A stretch of 64,000 nt of DNA from Powellomyces hirtus (GCA_025526995.1 JAHLKG010000012.1:620001-684000); one strand, 5' to 3'. Shown: positions 10,692-22,261, counted from the stretch's first letter. Notes: a model not told the origin generated them from the sequence alone. Program-made: numbers and translations.

Positions 10692-11381
10692 TCATAAATA
10701 ATACTCGGGTTTCTTGACATTGACCCCGTGGTCCGCCAACGCCGCCGACAGATCCTCCATCGTCAACACTGTGCGTTTCTCCTTCTGCGTGGCCCTCCTG
10801 TCTTTCGCACTAGCGGGTCCTTGACCTCTTATTTTGGAGTATTGCAATGCATCAACCGCAATGTCGGAGACGAACTTTTGAGCAGCGAGCGCTAGCAAAC
10901 GTTTGACGCGCACGTCGTCGCATTCGAAACCGGAGCGAGACAGGTAGTAGTCGGTTACGGCGTCGGGAATCTTCAATCATGTGAAGGAGCAATGTCAAGA
11001 CCTCCAACGCATATCAGGGATGGTGAAACGTGATTGATTGTCGCATACCACAGGTTTATATTCATCCATCATCAACAACAGTTCCGCGAGACTCCGATCC
11101 TTCTTGATCGTATCCCTCTCCTGGCGAGTCTGCTTTTCCGGTCCTGTCGCTGGCGCCGGATCCTCATTCTCATTCTCCACAGCCACATTTTCCTCTGACT
11201 CTTCCTCCTCACTCTTCTCACTGTCCTCATGGCTCGCACCTTCTGGTGGTTCTGACTTTATGTTGTGCGGCGCGGTGTCTGCATTGGGAGAGTCGCCATC
11301 AACGGCACTGTTTGCGGCTGGCTCGGTTTTTACCACTGAAACCTCCATCGGGTCATCGGGCGTGCCGTTCGTGGAGCTCAT
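10692..11381 (-). CDS. TAF10: TFIID/SAGA subunit TAF10
   Basis: Two exons (11049-11381, 10692-10970) join in phase to 203 residues. The first 95 residues are acidic and Ser/Pro-rich. The TAF10 histone fold follows: [53 protein letters not shown], then a [20 protein letters not shown] segment. TAF10 is shared by TFIID and SAGA in yeast and animals, where its histone fold pairs with TAF3, TAF8 or SPT7. The intron sits exactly between the first and second histone-fold helices. It is divergent from MsrB and convergent with the HDAC gene; its length matches yeast Taf10 (206). Confidence 0.95.
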
Positions 11382-11766
11382 CGGGTAAGAGCGGTGAGTG
11401 GAATGTGAATGATCTTTCTGTACACGGACGGAGAACCTACGGGGAGGGGGCTCGAAAGCCAGCAGTCAGCATTGTCGCCTTCTAAGCCGGCAGGAACCGT
11501 ACATCTCCAGACCACATCAACACAAACCTCTGTTCTCTTTCTGTCAGCACAGATCTGGGTATAAGTACTATCTGACTAGTATATCTTTGCACCGTTTCCC
11601 TTGTCGCCAGAAAGCGCAATGTCGAAACCCACGAAACTCTTGATGACTTTCCTTGCTGCGCCAGTCGGCCAAGCCATTCCCAAATCAAGTCTCTCATGCA
11701 AATGGACATGACCTCACACGCCGCCCTCTGACAATTCTTCCCCACACTTGCCTTTCCACACATTTC
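11382..11766. promoter_or_regulatory. Shared upstream region of TAF10 and MsrB
   Basis: This 385-bp gap separates two divergent starts and holds no gene. It contains no obvious TATA box. Short minus-strand frames here are shadows. Confidence 0.4.
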
Positions 11767-12517
11767 ATGCTTCGAACATTCACAAAGAAACCCACATTCC
11801 TCCTCCGCACATTCACAACAACAATCCCAAAACACTTGCCCACACAGACCCCCAAAATGAGCGTACAGAAATCCGAAGACGAGGTGAATAGAAGGCACAT
11901 GCATCACAACGCGCGGACAATATCATTAAAAGAGTGATCTCTCCCCACAGTGGCGTGCCGTCCTCAGCAAAGAGCAATTCAGAGTCCTCCGTGAAAAAGG
12001 AACCGAGGCCCCGGGTACTGGCGAATTCAACAAGCACACTGCCGAAGGTACCTCGCACTCGTCGCCTAGCAGTCGACCCTCGTGCCCTTATTTACTGTTG
12101 GTGGATGTTGTAGGTACATACACATGCGCCGGCTGCAACACCCCTCTATACACGAGCAAACACAAGTTCGATTCCGGATGCGGGTGGCCTGCATTCTTTG
12201 GTAAGAACAAAAAGCAAACAAGGTTCATATTGGAGCTTTTCTAACTTGGTTTTCTATATAGACGCAATCCCTGGCGCTATCACCCGACACACCGACACCT
12301 CACATGGCATGGAACGCACCGAGATTGTTTGCTCAGCGGTAAGTAGCTAATGGCATTGCGCACCTTTGTTATTTCTCGTTGGGCTTGATCAGTTCCTCAT
12401 CTCTTGATGGTGTTGCAGTGCGGTGGACATCTAGGACATCTGTTCAAGGGAGAAGGCTTCAAGAACCCGATCGATGAGCGACACTGCGTCAACTCGGTTT
12501 CATTGAAGTTCCAGTGA
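11767..12517 (+). CDS. MSRB: Methionine-R-sulfoxide reductase B
   Basis: Five exons (11767-11883, 11951-12047, 12114-12200, 12262-12338, 12419-12517) join in phase to 158 residues. MsrB reduces methionine-R-sulfoxide in proteins using thioredoxin. Structural zinc cysteines occur as CAGC (76, 79) and CSACGG (124, 127); the catalytic Cys149 lies in RHCVNSVSL. GCGWPAF and GHLFKGEG are also conserved. The first 30 residues are basic, Thr-rich and lack acids, typical of a mitochondrial presequence. A second ATG at codon 31 begins a conventional cytosolic MsrB. Leaky initiation could therefore give two locations. The usual resolving cysteine position was not confirmed. Confidence 0.95.
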
Positions 12518-12926
12518 AAAGGTTCAAAAACAATGTCGAACTCTTAGCATAGATACTGTCACATCAACGTTTTATTTTTCACTGTACATGGATAGAAGAT
12601 CAGTCACTACATAATGTTCGCTCATTTTTCGTGTGCCTTTACATGTCATTTTCCCCCGGCGATCAAAAACCGTCCAAAATCATCGACATAATCAGACGGA
12701 AAGTACAATGCATATCTGTATTTCAATAATGATTCAACTTGAAAATATAGGTGAAATCACAAAAGAAAACGGGAATGCAACTTGTTCGGAAAGAAAGGAG
12801 GGAAAAGAAAGACAAAAAGCGCTCCAACAGAAAAACAACTCCTTTCCAACAAGAAAACTCCTGGTGCCCCATCTCAATGGGCAGCCCCAAGCTCTATTTG
12901 TTTTTGTTTTCGTCTTGCGCTATTAG
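12518..12926. other. Convergent 3' region
   Basis: The space between the convergent MsrB and transporter genes is A/T-rich, with several A-runs on the plus strand. No gene is seen. It presumably holds both polyadenylation regions. Confidence 0.4.
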
Positions 12927-15194
12927 TCAATGACCACCCGGCACGAGCACCACGCGTGGCGCGCCCGGGGATTTCGGTCCATGCCGTCGCACTTCTTTCA
13001 GTCTCAATGCCAGATACCCTGCAAAGATGCTCGACACCGCCCCGAGTCGCAGCACCCAGCCGACGGCATCGTACGGATCCGGGTGCATCACTTCCCCGTC
13101 AGTACCAGCCGGCAACTCGGTCAACGCGGTTGATCCATCGCTGTTGAAACTTGTTACGGCGTGGGTTCCAGGAACGGCTGGAGCGCGTTTTTCGAGGTAC
13201 GCGAACAACGTAAAGATGACGCTGCACATGAAGGTGGCGAAGAATTGGGGCATGACAATGTAAATATTGTGGATGCCCAGGACCATTCCGGCGTCGAGCG
13301 ATGGGCCGCGGTGCGATGAGACCCCAGAAGAGCGCCGACGCTGTTGTTGATGTTGCTGAGGACTAGCGGTGGCATCTGCGGTTGCTGTCGCGGACGCTGG
13401 AACGCGCGCAACTGAAGATGAGGCGGCGGCCGTGGTGGGTGGGGAAGGCGGAGGCGGCGAAGGGGGCGGCGATAATCCTGATGATGGCTTTTGGGCCAGC
13501 AAGTCGCTGACAGTTAGTGTTTTATCTAGATTGGGATGAACATTGTGATGACCATCCTCGTCTTCCTCCTCTGGTACGTTCGCGTATCCCGGTCGCGCGG
13601 CCAGCGGGGAATTGGCGAGCTCGTCAGGGTTCTCTGCATAGTAATTGATGCATTCGCCTAATAATGTGAAGGGAACCCACTGCATGATTCCCCAGCATAT
13701 TCCAACGCACGAGATGAGGAAAGTGGCGGGCCCAACCGAGTGGACGAGGGCGGTGGAGAACATGAGGGTGACAAAAAGCCAAAAGCTGAAAGCCCACAAC
13801 GGGGGTAGGCCCAGCATGCGATGGAATGCGCTGCGGCAGGTGGTTGTCCAGTTGCGGTTGCCGTATCCGAGCTCTTCATCGTTGTTGTCGTCCTCCATGT
13901 CCCAGCTGCGGACGGATATCAGAGGGAGGAGGAAACCCGTTATAACTGAGACAATAGAGTAAATGAGCATGGCAAAGGATCCGGCTCGCGTGCCTTCTGC
14001 AGTATCGCCCGATTCCAGCGGATTGACAGGGGAGAAGCTCATGGATTTCTGGCTGACCCAGGTCGTGCTTAATGACCAGTTGCGGTTAGCAAAGAATCTC
14101 AGACCAAGAACTCTAAAGGAATCGTGTGCGTACCTATAGAATAGGAATGGGAAGATCCCCATCCATCCAAAGAATTGGACGTTGCAGATGCTCTGAATGG
14201 GACCAGGGAGACCGCGCAAGGCTTTGGTGATACCCAGCAATGGTTCATACCAAGCGCGTCGCTTTTCTCTCTCCTTCGGGATGTACCGTTTCTCTCTAAC
14301 AGCCAAGCATGTAATGGCAAGGGAAATTGCAAACCACACGCTCGCCAGCCAGCAGAACACCTTCATCTGTTTGTCTCCAAAGAACGGGAAGAACTTGGGC
14401 AGGTCAAGGAATCCGAGGAAGTATCCGACAACGTTACCAACGCCGATCATACGACCACCCCACGCGTTGGCGGTTTCTTGCTGGTGCATGGGCGCGACGT
14501 CGACGATGAGAGAACGACACGAGGCTTGAACGGCATTGATGGAAAAGTCGAGGAAGTAAAAGCCAATTACAGCTGATAATATAGTCAGCGTCTCGTTCTA
14601 CAGATCATGTTAACATGGCGGTCCCTGACGGATGGAAGTTTACATCACTTACGGTTTTGAGATCTACGGATCCCGTCAGCATCTGCGCAATCTCGGCTGC
14701 GTAGCCTATCAGCCAGATTGAAAAAAGAACCAACGCGCCGCCAGCGATCATGAAAGGCCTCCTTTTCCCTATCCGCAGGCCGCATTTGTCGCTATACACG
14801 CCAACGATGGGTTGAATCAGCAGCCCTGACAGCGGCCCGGCTAACCACACGAGCGCAGACAGAGCCGGGGACAGATTCAGTTCCCGCAGATACGGGTTTC
14901 CGTACGCCAGCTCCACAGTCCCTGGGAGGCAAACAGGCGTCAGTCTCTCCCCCCGGAAATCGCTCGAGTCACAAGCGCAACATATCTACTGCTCTCCCGC
15001 TTACATGTTATCTGCACCCCCGTTAAGCAGATGGTCAGCAAGACCATATCTTTGAACGACAAGTCCTTCCGCTGTTCGCCCCCGCGTGCAACGTCAAAGT
15101 CCTCTTCGTCAAGCTCGTCCTCCCATGACGGTTCCACGGGAAAGTCGTCAGTGGACGGAAAGTCCGCCGTGACGGTATCGCCCGAGTTGCCCAT
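12927..15194 (-). CDS. SLC45/sucrose-proton symporter-type MFS transporter
   Basis: Four exons (15005-15194, 14653-14921, 14134-14597, 12927-14067) join in phase to 687 residues. The order of elements matches the SUT/SLC45 group: an acidic N terminus, LTGVQITWTVELAYGNPYL, WLAGPLSGLLIQPIVG, SDKCGLRIGKRRPFM, and GWMGIFPFLFYSTTWV after the third splice. Twelve membrane segments are expected. A long cytosolic loop of about 150 residues is Pro/Ser/Gln-rich. Members move sucrose, maltose or other glycosides with protons; S. pombe Sut1 is the nearest known fungal example. The 66-bp intron 14068-14133 is a multiple of three and open, so unspliced readthrough would insert 22 residues. The start is the first ATG; the frame upstream has only GTG at 15227. 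Confidence 0.88.
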
Positions 15195-15742
15195 GCGTTG
15201 CAGCGGGATGGCTTTCGCTTTCGACACCGTGGGCGACCGTTAAACAGGGTTGGTAGACCTTTGAATTTCCAAAGCTGTGCTTCCTCTGCTTGCTCTTTTG
15301 TGAAATTCAACAAAGATCTCCTCCTGAGTTTGACACACTATTACAGTCAGCTATGCAGGCTTGAAAACGAAACACCGCACTGTCGTAGCTGCATGCGCCG
15401 GGCCTTCGTAGCTTTGTCCGATTATATTTCAAAAAAAAGCACCAACCACCTTGGAATGTTTATGGAGTGTTGAGTCAACTTGGGTGGGTGGGTCACGCAA
15501 GCGTGTACGTGTTTGTTGATTACGCCCTCAATCAAGCACGACTGTGCGGAAAGGAGGTCTCGACAGCGTAATTTGATGAGCCGTTTCTTGCGACCTTTTG
15601 CGTTTGTATTTGGGTGTTGTGGTGAAGGTGAGTGGGTTGGAATGTTGAAGTTGCTCTGTCTACATCGCTCGAATCTTCGAGGAGGACGCAGTGTAGTGCA
15701 CTTAATATGATCCATTTTAGCTCTCTTGTACGAGACGCATCC
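15195..15742. other. Upstream region of the transporter gene
   Basis: No gene is supported. The frame upstream of the transporter start is open to about 15313 on the minus strand, but no good donor or acceptor connects it. Confidence 0.35.
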
Positions 15743-15815
15743 GGGGAATTAGCTCAAGTGGTAGAGCGCCCGCTTAGCATGCGGGAGGCACGGGGATCAA
15801 TGCCCCGATTCTCCA
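15743..15815 (+). tRNA. tRNA-Ala (AGC)
   Basis: All four arms fold. The acceptor stem pairs GGGGAAT with ATTCTCC, with one G-T pair. The D arm is GCTC/GAGC, the anticodon stem CCCGC/GCGGG encloses loop TTAGCAT (anticodon AGC), and the T stem is CGGGG/CCCCG. The T loop is ATCAATG, with A in place of the usual T54. CCA is not encoded and there is no intron. A Pol III terminator T5 starts at 15820. The gene is identical to the tRNA at 29851-29923. Confidence 0.97.
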
Positions 15816-16632
15816 CTCATTTTTGGTTTTTCGAGATTTCACAAAAGCTGTCACGTACAGTACGATCCAGAACGTTGTTCTGCTTTGTCGAACGGTCTGC
15901 TCGATTCCACTCCCCGCTTCCGCACTTGACGGCCTTTATAATCCAGAAGATTTCTATTTTTCAGGTGTGTACTCGTTCATCAGGGTTATCCACTCTCTCT
16001 CTCGTTTCTCACTTGCGTTTCAGTGCTATCAACTGAAGTCCACGCGGTTCCCAAGACGTGTCCCGCAATCACAGGCCCGCATTCGCATTGGGGAGCCCTG
16101 ATAGCCATAGTTGTGTCCAGAAACGATGTATACATGGGAAAATTCATTGAATAATCGTAGTTCCTTCTGGCAATCTCGATGTTCTTTGGACCGCTTTTCA
16201 CAAGTGGTCCAATACCTGATTGACGAAGCACTGCGCAAAGCAAGGTCAAGGGGTCGGGTTCTCTAGTGAGTGAATGAAGATATTAAGATGGATCCGCAGT
16301 CTTTCCCACTGATGTGCTGCTGACTATGGTACTGCAAGGAGTGTGAACTCAGCGTCCATGCCCGAGAGCATTTATGAAGACCCAGCGCAGGCGAGGGTCT
16401 GATTCCCAGACGTGTCTGTCTCTGCCATGCGCGTCTGCTGTTTTCACTGCATTTTATTCTTGCTGCATTGACCAATGGCCGCGCTGACGACACAATAATG
16501 AGCATAAGGGAAAGAAATTCAGGCAATGTCTCTCTCAGCAGGTTCGGCGTCAGATGCAATCTTCACCTGTCCTTTGACGTCGCGGAATGAAACGCTCATA
16601 CTCATGTTGTACACCAAACTCGCAGGCAACGC
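15816..16632. other. Intergenic DNA after the tRNA
   Basis: No gene or clear repeat is seen. After the Pol III terminator the stretch shows only short frames on both strands. The right end is the upstream region of the augmin-like gene and has no TATA box that I can see. Confidence 0.4.
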
Positions 16633-18988
16633 ATGGCTGGAGCCTTGAGCCACGATGGAGAGAACTCACCAACAACAACGAACACGGCTCGTTTAAAAGC
16701 GTCGTCCGCTGCAACCACCTCGACCCGCACTCGAGCAATTTCTACGCGCACACCCGCACCCTCGCTCTCAACAGCTCCACAGAGCAGTCAGTCTCGAGTC
16801 CTTCATAATGCAACAAACACTCAACCGCGATCAACGCCCGAATCACCTCCACGGCATACGCCTATCCGCCACACTCTCTCACCTTCCGGCAGGTCGTCTG
16901 CGGCGTCTATAAAATTGTCGTACAGCTCGTCGGATAGGGAACTGCCAGCGTCACCGCGATACTTGAACCCCACGCAAAGCTCTGTCGCAAAATTGGAAGC
17001 ACGATCGCCTGTTTCGCCCGCAGCTTCAGTCGCTGCATCGGTGGTCTCGACCAGGAGCGCAGGCGCTGCACGTGTGAGAAAGGGGCGGGTGGTAGCATCC
17101 CGATACATGTCAACAGCGGCGCCGATCAACAAAACGCAAAAGGCCTCCGCGCCGGCGCCAAAGCCAGAAAGGCGAACTATCCCCGGAACAATCGTGCGGC
17201 CGACACATCGGGCGCCATTAACTGCGGCCAGACCACCTGTTACCGTGACAAAAGCTTCACCAAAGGATGATGTTCCGCCAAAAGCTGGCGTGAACACCGA
17301 ATCGAGGAGAGCGCTGCTGGAAGAGTCTCGCGCGAACAATGAAATCACCGGGATCACGCTGAGAACATCACCACCAGCAGGTGAATCTCGGAAACCTGCT
17401 GTGAACGCAGAATCGAGAAGAGCGCTTCTGGAGGAGTACCGCGCAAACAATGGAATCAAACCGCTAGCCACTCCCATGCAGAGAGGAGCAGGAGCAGCAA
17501 GAACAGGGACTCACGTTCCCTTGCGACGAGATGTTGGCCTTGGTAGTACGGGGCTCCGTCAGATGAAACAAACTTCCGCGCCTGCCGTCAGAGCTTCGAC
17601 CTCATCGCATGGTGACACTGGACGGATAGCACAGCAATCTACACGTAAGCCGTGCATTTTCTAGGCAATGTAGTAGGGAAGTTATATTAAGTTTTCTACA
17701 ACTTAGGCACGGGTTCGCATGCCACCAAGCCTGGCCACACCAGACAGAAATTGTCCCGTATTATTACACCACAACGGGATCTCGTTCAAGCAGCCGCAAT
17801 ACCCCTGGTAATGTGCTGAGCAACCTTCATCTGAGCACCGTATGAAGGTCACTTATACTTTTACTCAATGTCTGCAGCCTCCATCCCCACTCATTCCGCC
17901 GGCCGCCGAGAAACCTACCACCGCACCCCTCCCGACACGTCGAGAACCTACATTACGCACTGATGCGATCTTGGACCGAGCCGCAGCTATACCTCTCGTA
18001 AGCATATATATCATGTCGGCTACTTCGCGACCCACCAACTTACCCCTGTCTTTTGAAATTTCAGCCTCCATCCCCAACAGTCACCGCCGCCGCCCCTCGT
18101 CGTATGACGCGTATAGAACCACCAAAACCTCCACCACCATCGCGGCCGCCAGTGTATTCGGAATCCAAGAACATGACGAGCGATCAAATGATGGCGCTTG
18201 AGGGCCGATGCTTGCAGTGGGAGTACCTGCTCGTCAAATCACGCAACGCGCGCGCGGAACAAACAAGAAGGACTGAGTCACAACTGCTCGAACTGTGGAA
18301 GAATGTGACGCGTGCTCGACAAGAACTCCATGACGCGGAGATGGAAGTGGCACAGATGGACGAGGCAATCAGGATTATTAAGCCGCTAAAAGCCCAGGTA
18401 TGCTCAACCGGAATCGACTCCCTTCCTAAAATGTGGTACTAAGATCATTCTAATCTCTCGATCGTGTGACAGGAGGAATCTTTGCGAGCTGTCACTGGTG
18501 CGCTGCAAACCTTCGACGCGGCCCACAACGAACTCATGCACGGCATCAAGCGCTCCGTCGTGAGAATGCCCCTCGACGGGCTGACAGTGTCGGATCCCGG
18601 TGCTGTACAAGCGATACTAACAGAAACAGCGGCGAACATGGAGGGGCTTATGACGAAGAACCCAAAGAGCTTCGAATCGGTAAAGCAAAAAACGCCCATT
18701 TTGAGCTTCGTGCAGAATAACTAATCCGTCTAGTTACTCTTTACTCATCTCTTTCATCTGTTTCTCTAGATGGACACCCTAGCATCAACCCTGACCGACA
18801 CGCACGCGCTTGCTCACCAGGCCGCCGCCGAATTGAAGGAATGTACAGATCTCGCTCGCCAGCTTGCTGCTGCGGCCGCGGTGGAACAGAGCTACCGGAT
18901 CGGTGCGAAACAAATGCAGCATCCCGCATCCACTGCATCGCGACGAGGTTCGACTGCGGTGGATGAGTTTGCGTGGATTGGGAGATAG
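16633..18988 (+). CDS. Augmin subunit 8 (HAUS8/QWRF)-like protein
   Basis: Six exons (16633-17644, 17707-17807, 17878-17997, 18065-18397, 18473-18679, 18770-18988) join in phase to 663 residues. The first 420 residues are basic and Ser/Pro/Arg/Ala-rich, as expected for a microtubule-binding tail. A coiled-coil region then starts with ALEGRCLQWEYLLVKSRNAR, close to the plant QWRF signature (LQWRFxNAR), and continues with SQLLELWKNVTRARQEL. Augmin recruits gamma-tubulin to spindle microtubules; subunit 8 anchors it to the lattice. The tail contains two copies of an ESRRALLEE(S/Y)RANN unit near residues 222 and 258. Exon junctions 2/3 and 3/4 carry duplicated flanks. The family call rests on motif recognition and domain order. 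Confidence 0.65.
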
Positions 18989-20059
18989 ACGCGGGAGCAA
19001 CACCGCGTCAAAACTTTTTTCTGTAGATGATGTGGTATTCATTGTACATTTTGGTTTGTTTTAGATTACTCGCTCCAAAGAACATTTCTTCTGTGTGGTC
19101 GGAAAGTGACATTTTCTATAGGGATGAAGCCAAGGCTCTCGATGTCTACATCAACTACCAAACGAGAAACCAGTTCTCTGGACGAAAGGACAGAGTTTTT
19201 ACCACCAGGATTTTCCGGACGCTTTTTACATAAGCGGAACATTTTAATTGATTTCGGGAAACGTGCATCACTCGCTGCTATCTGTTCCTGCAGTATGTTG
19301 GGTCTCTGCCAATTGTGTAGCCAACATTGTGACGGTGATGTCGGTCGGTGTGTCGTCCTCAGCTTCTCCTACTGCCAGGTTTTCTCCTGCCATTGGGCTG
19401 TTTCTGGTGCTACGTGCCATTGCTGTCGTCGGTGAAGTGGTGCTACCATGTAATAATACTAGGTCCGTTGCCAGAGTCTAGTCTTCTCTTCGGGATGTCT
19501 CTATGTTTAATTCTAACGGTAAGTTCTTGTTCCCTTTTAATCCTCCCTCGTCGGAGTATTCCTCCTTTCTTCTCGACCGCGGTGCGGTCCCGGCACGCGT
19601 GTCTACTGTAGGCTTAGGCTGGTGAGCCACGCCTCATTACAGATAGTGCTTCCACTATTCCCAAAACGAGGGAGGTTGGTAAAGTTGGCTCTGGATCGAA
19701 CGGCCAGTACGACCGGGAAAAGGTAACCTGGCCGCGAAGGGCCGCAAGTGCGAGGTTCGCCCATTTTTTATCGGGTAAATTGAGATACCCGATGACAGCT
19801 TCCGCGACCGCGGGTGGCGGGAGGCATTTGTGTACTTCGGCGAATGTGTCGGTCCCGTAGCAGATTTGGGGGATATTGCGAACAGCCGCGTCGGCAATGT
19901 GCCATGCGGCCAAGTCGAGACGGTGCCTTTGCTTTCTGCAAGGTTATCTCGTCTGCGGTCACGCTGGTCACTTTTTTGACAAGGCGCTGCAGGTACGTTT
20001 CCCAGACAGTTATTTCCTTTAAATTGCCATAGTGTAAACAAAGGAGATCAGCAGCGATC

Positions 20060-20640
20060 TCAATGATGGCGAATTCCGACCGAAAGAAGTTCTACCTGCG
20101 ATTTGTCAACCGCGTGCGCGGGACTTCCCTCCGAGACACCTATTAGGGGAAAATCATCGACGACCGCGCTCGCGGGGAGTAACGGTTGCTGAACCTAGGG
20201 TTTTTTTTGAGCGCCGCGCATGAGTTATAATCAGTGATAAGGTGTGGTGTGGCCGACACGACCCCTTACCAAGTCTCGATAAACATTCGCTTTGTCAACC
20301 GTTGCCGCGGGAATCGTCGTAGAAGTGCCAGCCGAAGGCCCGCTATTTGCCGGCGGATCGGCATCCGCGTGCGCGGGGCGTGGACGCTTTCCAGGACGCA
20401 AACCCGGAGAATCTCTCTTAAGTTACTTGCATCACAGTAGTACGACGGACACGATCCCCTTACCGAATCTTGATCCGTATTCAGGTTATCCACCGCTGCC
20501 GCGCGAAAGTTGCCCCGAGAAGGACTTTCTGTGGGGACTTGATGCTTACGTTTCTGCTGCTGATTACGCCGTTAACAAACGGTTGTCACATCAGTGAATG
20601 TATAACCTTGATAGACTCGCAATGCTTTATACCTGAGTTT
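20060..20640. repeat. Diverged tandem repeat, about 190-bp period, three copies
   Basis: Matching words recur at near-constant spacing: TTTGTCAACCGCGTGCGCGGG near 20103 is echoed by TTTGTCAACCGTTGCCGCGGG near 20290 and by TTATCCACCGCTGCCGCG near 20485. GACACGACCCCTTACC near 20255 is echoed by GACACGATCCCCTTACC near 20447. Identity is moderate, so the array is old. No coding frame is shared across copies. Confidence 0.55.
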
Positions 20641-20944
20641 TGCTGTCGCTGCCAATGGTAGGCCATCAGGTTTTCATGGCTGCTAGCGACCTTTGAGAAG
20701 GTACCCGCGATCGCGGTGACAAATCCCCGTGGATCTTGGTCACCTGGTTGCTCTTTTTCCCTACCTATGCTGAGTTAGTAAGCGACATACAGAATCAATG
20801 CGGATTTCATGTGCATACCTTCTTCATTGTCACTAAGAAATTGTTCTTGTCGTTTATGAACTCCAAAGAGATGACCGTCAGATGAGAATTTCAAGGTGTA
20901 AAGAGCAGATACAGCGTTCGCAATCAGGTGGCAAGGCTGCTTGC

Positions 20945-21300
20945 ATCCAGATGGCGACTATCTCAATTGACCGCCTCAGGACGGACGTGTGCAATAAGCG
21001 ACATCCTGTGTCGCCACCGCCACGCCAGGAAGGATGTCGAGGAAGTAGACTCTTTAAATCCTCCCATGTTATACTCCAAGCAGCCCCTCCTTTGTTCAAT
21101 ATGTATACTCGTGGACAAAGGCCCTACTTTGCCTTTTAGTCCACAGCACATCTTTGATGATGGTATAGGCGATCCAGATGGTGACTATCGCAATTGACCG
21201 ACCGCCTCCGGACGGACGTGTGCAATAAACGACATCCTGTGTCGCCACTACCGCGCCGGGAAGGTTCCGTGGAAGGAGGTTGACCCTACTTCCCCATGTA
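20945..21300. repeat. Two-copy direct repeat, 227-bp offset
   Basis: ATCCAGATGGCGACTATC followed by AATTGACCGCC and ACGGACGTGTGCAATAA at 20945 recurs at 21172 with a few substitutions and a 4-bp insertion. CGACATCCTGTGTCGCCAC follows in both. The match continues for roughly 120 bp. Confidence 0.7.
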
Positions 21301-22155
21301 ATAGCCCCCAGCTATCCCTCACCGTTGTCAGTGGGAGGAACAGCTCTCAGCTATACAACACAACTCACATTATTTGCAGTTTTTGAATTGGCAGCTCCAG
21401 TAGCATCCTCCCAGATTTGCCTTCAGAATCCTTGCCTATTTGCAGAGGACTGCAAATGCACATAGATGCAAAAGCTCTCCACTGATGATTGGATGAGATT
21501 GTAGCACAGAGACTGCTTCTCCCTCTTTCTCCTCCCAGCCTTTGACAATCCGGATCAGGCTGAGCTGGCTGGAAATGCCACGTGTGTTGTTTACCTATGG
21601 TGCTGCAACATCACCGGGTCTGGATATGCATCGTCCAGAGCGTCACTCCCGCGCAAGCGGGCTTACAGTTCAATCAGCTACCTGCCAGGATTTCCGGGCG
21701 CGCGATCAGCCAGTCTCGCGTAAGCACACGCGTCCGAAAGCCCCGCCCGTCTTTGTCCTCGTGCGTGGCGGTCTTTGTCCGTCCTTTGACTCAAAGAGTT
21801 CCAAAGGGATCTGTTGAAAGGCAGTTTTTGCTTTCACCCACTTCTGCCTCTTTACATTCCAGAATGAGGCGTTCCGTGCTGGTGCGTCAAATACGTCAAA
21901 GTCGCCTTTTCGGTTCTTTCAACGGGAAAACCTAAGACGTTCTGAGTTTTCGCGTACAAGAGTCTTGAACAGTTATACATGGGATGGAATAGTTTGCCGT
22001 GCCGAGGATCTCGTGTCATCTCGACTGGATAGTAGCTATTGATGGGTGCACTTAGTTTCGGGCTTGACATGGAAGGCGGTGTGGGTATGCCACCCCATCT
22101 CGATGCCCCATCAGCCCTCCCTGTCCTGGGCGATAATGGAGCTCCGAGAGTAAGG

Positions 22156-22164
22156 TATAAAAAG
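22156..22164 (+). promoter_or_regulatory. TATA box of the BTB-like gene
   Basis: TATAAAAAG lies 98 bp upstream of the ATG at 22262, a normal fungal distance. No intron donor intervenes. Confidence 0.55.
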
Positions 22165-22261
22165 ACTAGGAGTGTTTCTATGCCCTCCACGACACATATC
22201 GGTCGTGTACGAGAAGTAGTCGAAAAAAACGAAACCAGAACACCCTGCCACAATAAAGTGC

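Larger units (their letters stand above)
18989..22155. other. 3-kb gene-poor stretch with decayed repeats
   Basis: No gene is convincing on either strand. Open frames (longest about 100-128 codons near 19614-20041, minus) show no recognisable motif. The interval contains about three diverged tandem copies of a 190-bp unit (20060-20640) and a two-copy 227-bp repeat (20945-21300), listed separately. GC-rich palindrome-like words such as CCGCGATCGCGG recur. It looks like an old repetitive or mobile-element remnant. Confidence 0.45.

Noticed and set aside
14068..14133. Reading the transporter exon straight through this 66-bp segment
   Set aside because: The frame is open, but splicing restores FPFLFYSTTWV, which matches the SUT/SLC45 family, so it is treated as an intron.
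19614..20041. Minus-strand frames of 99 and 128 codons in the gene-poor stretch
   Set aside because: They overlap in different frames, show no motif or good promoter, and sit in repeat-rich DNA.
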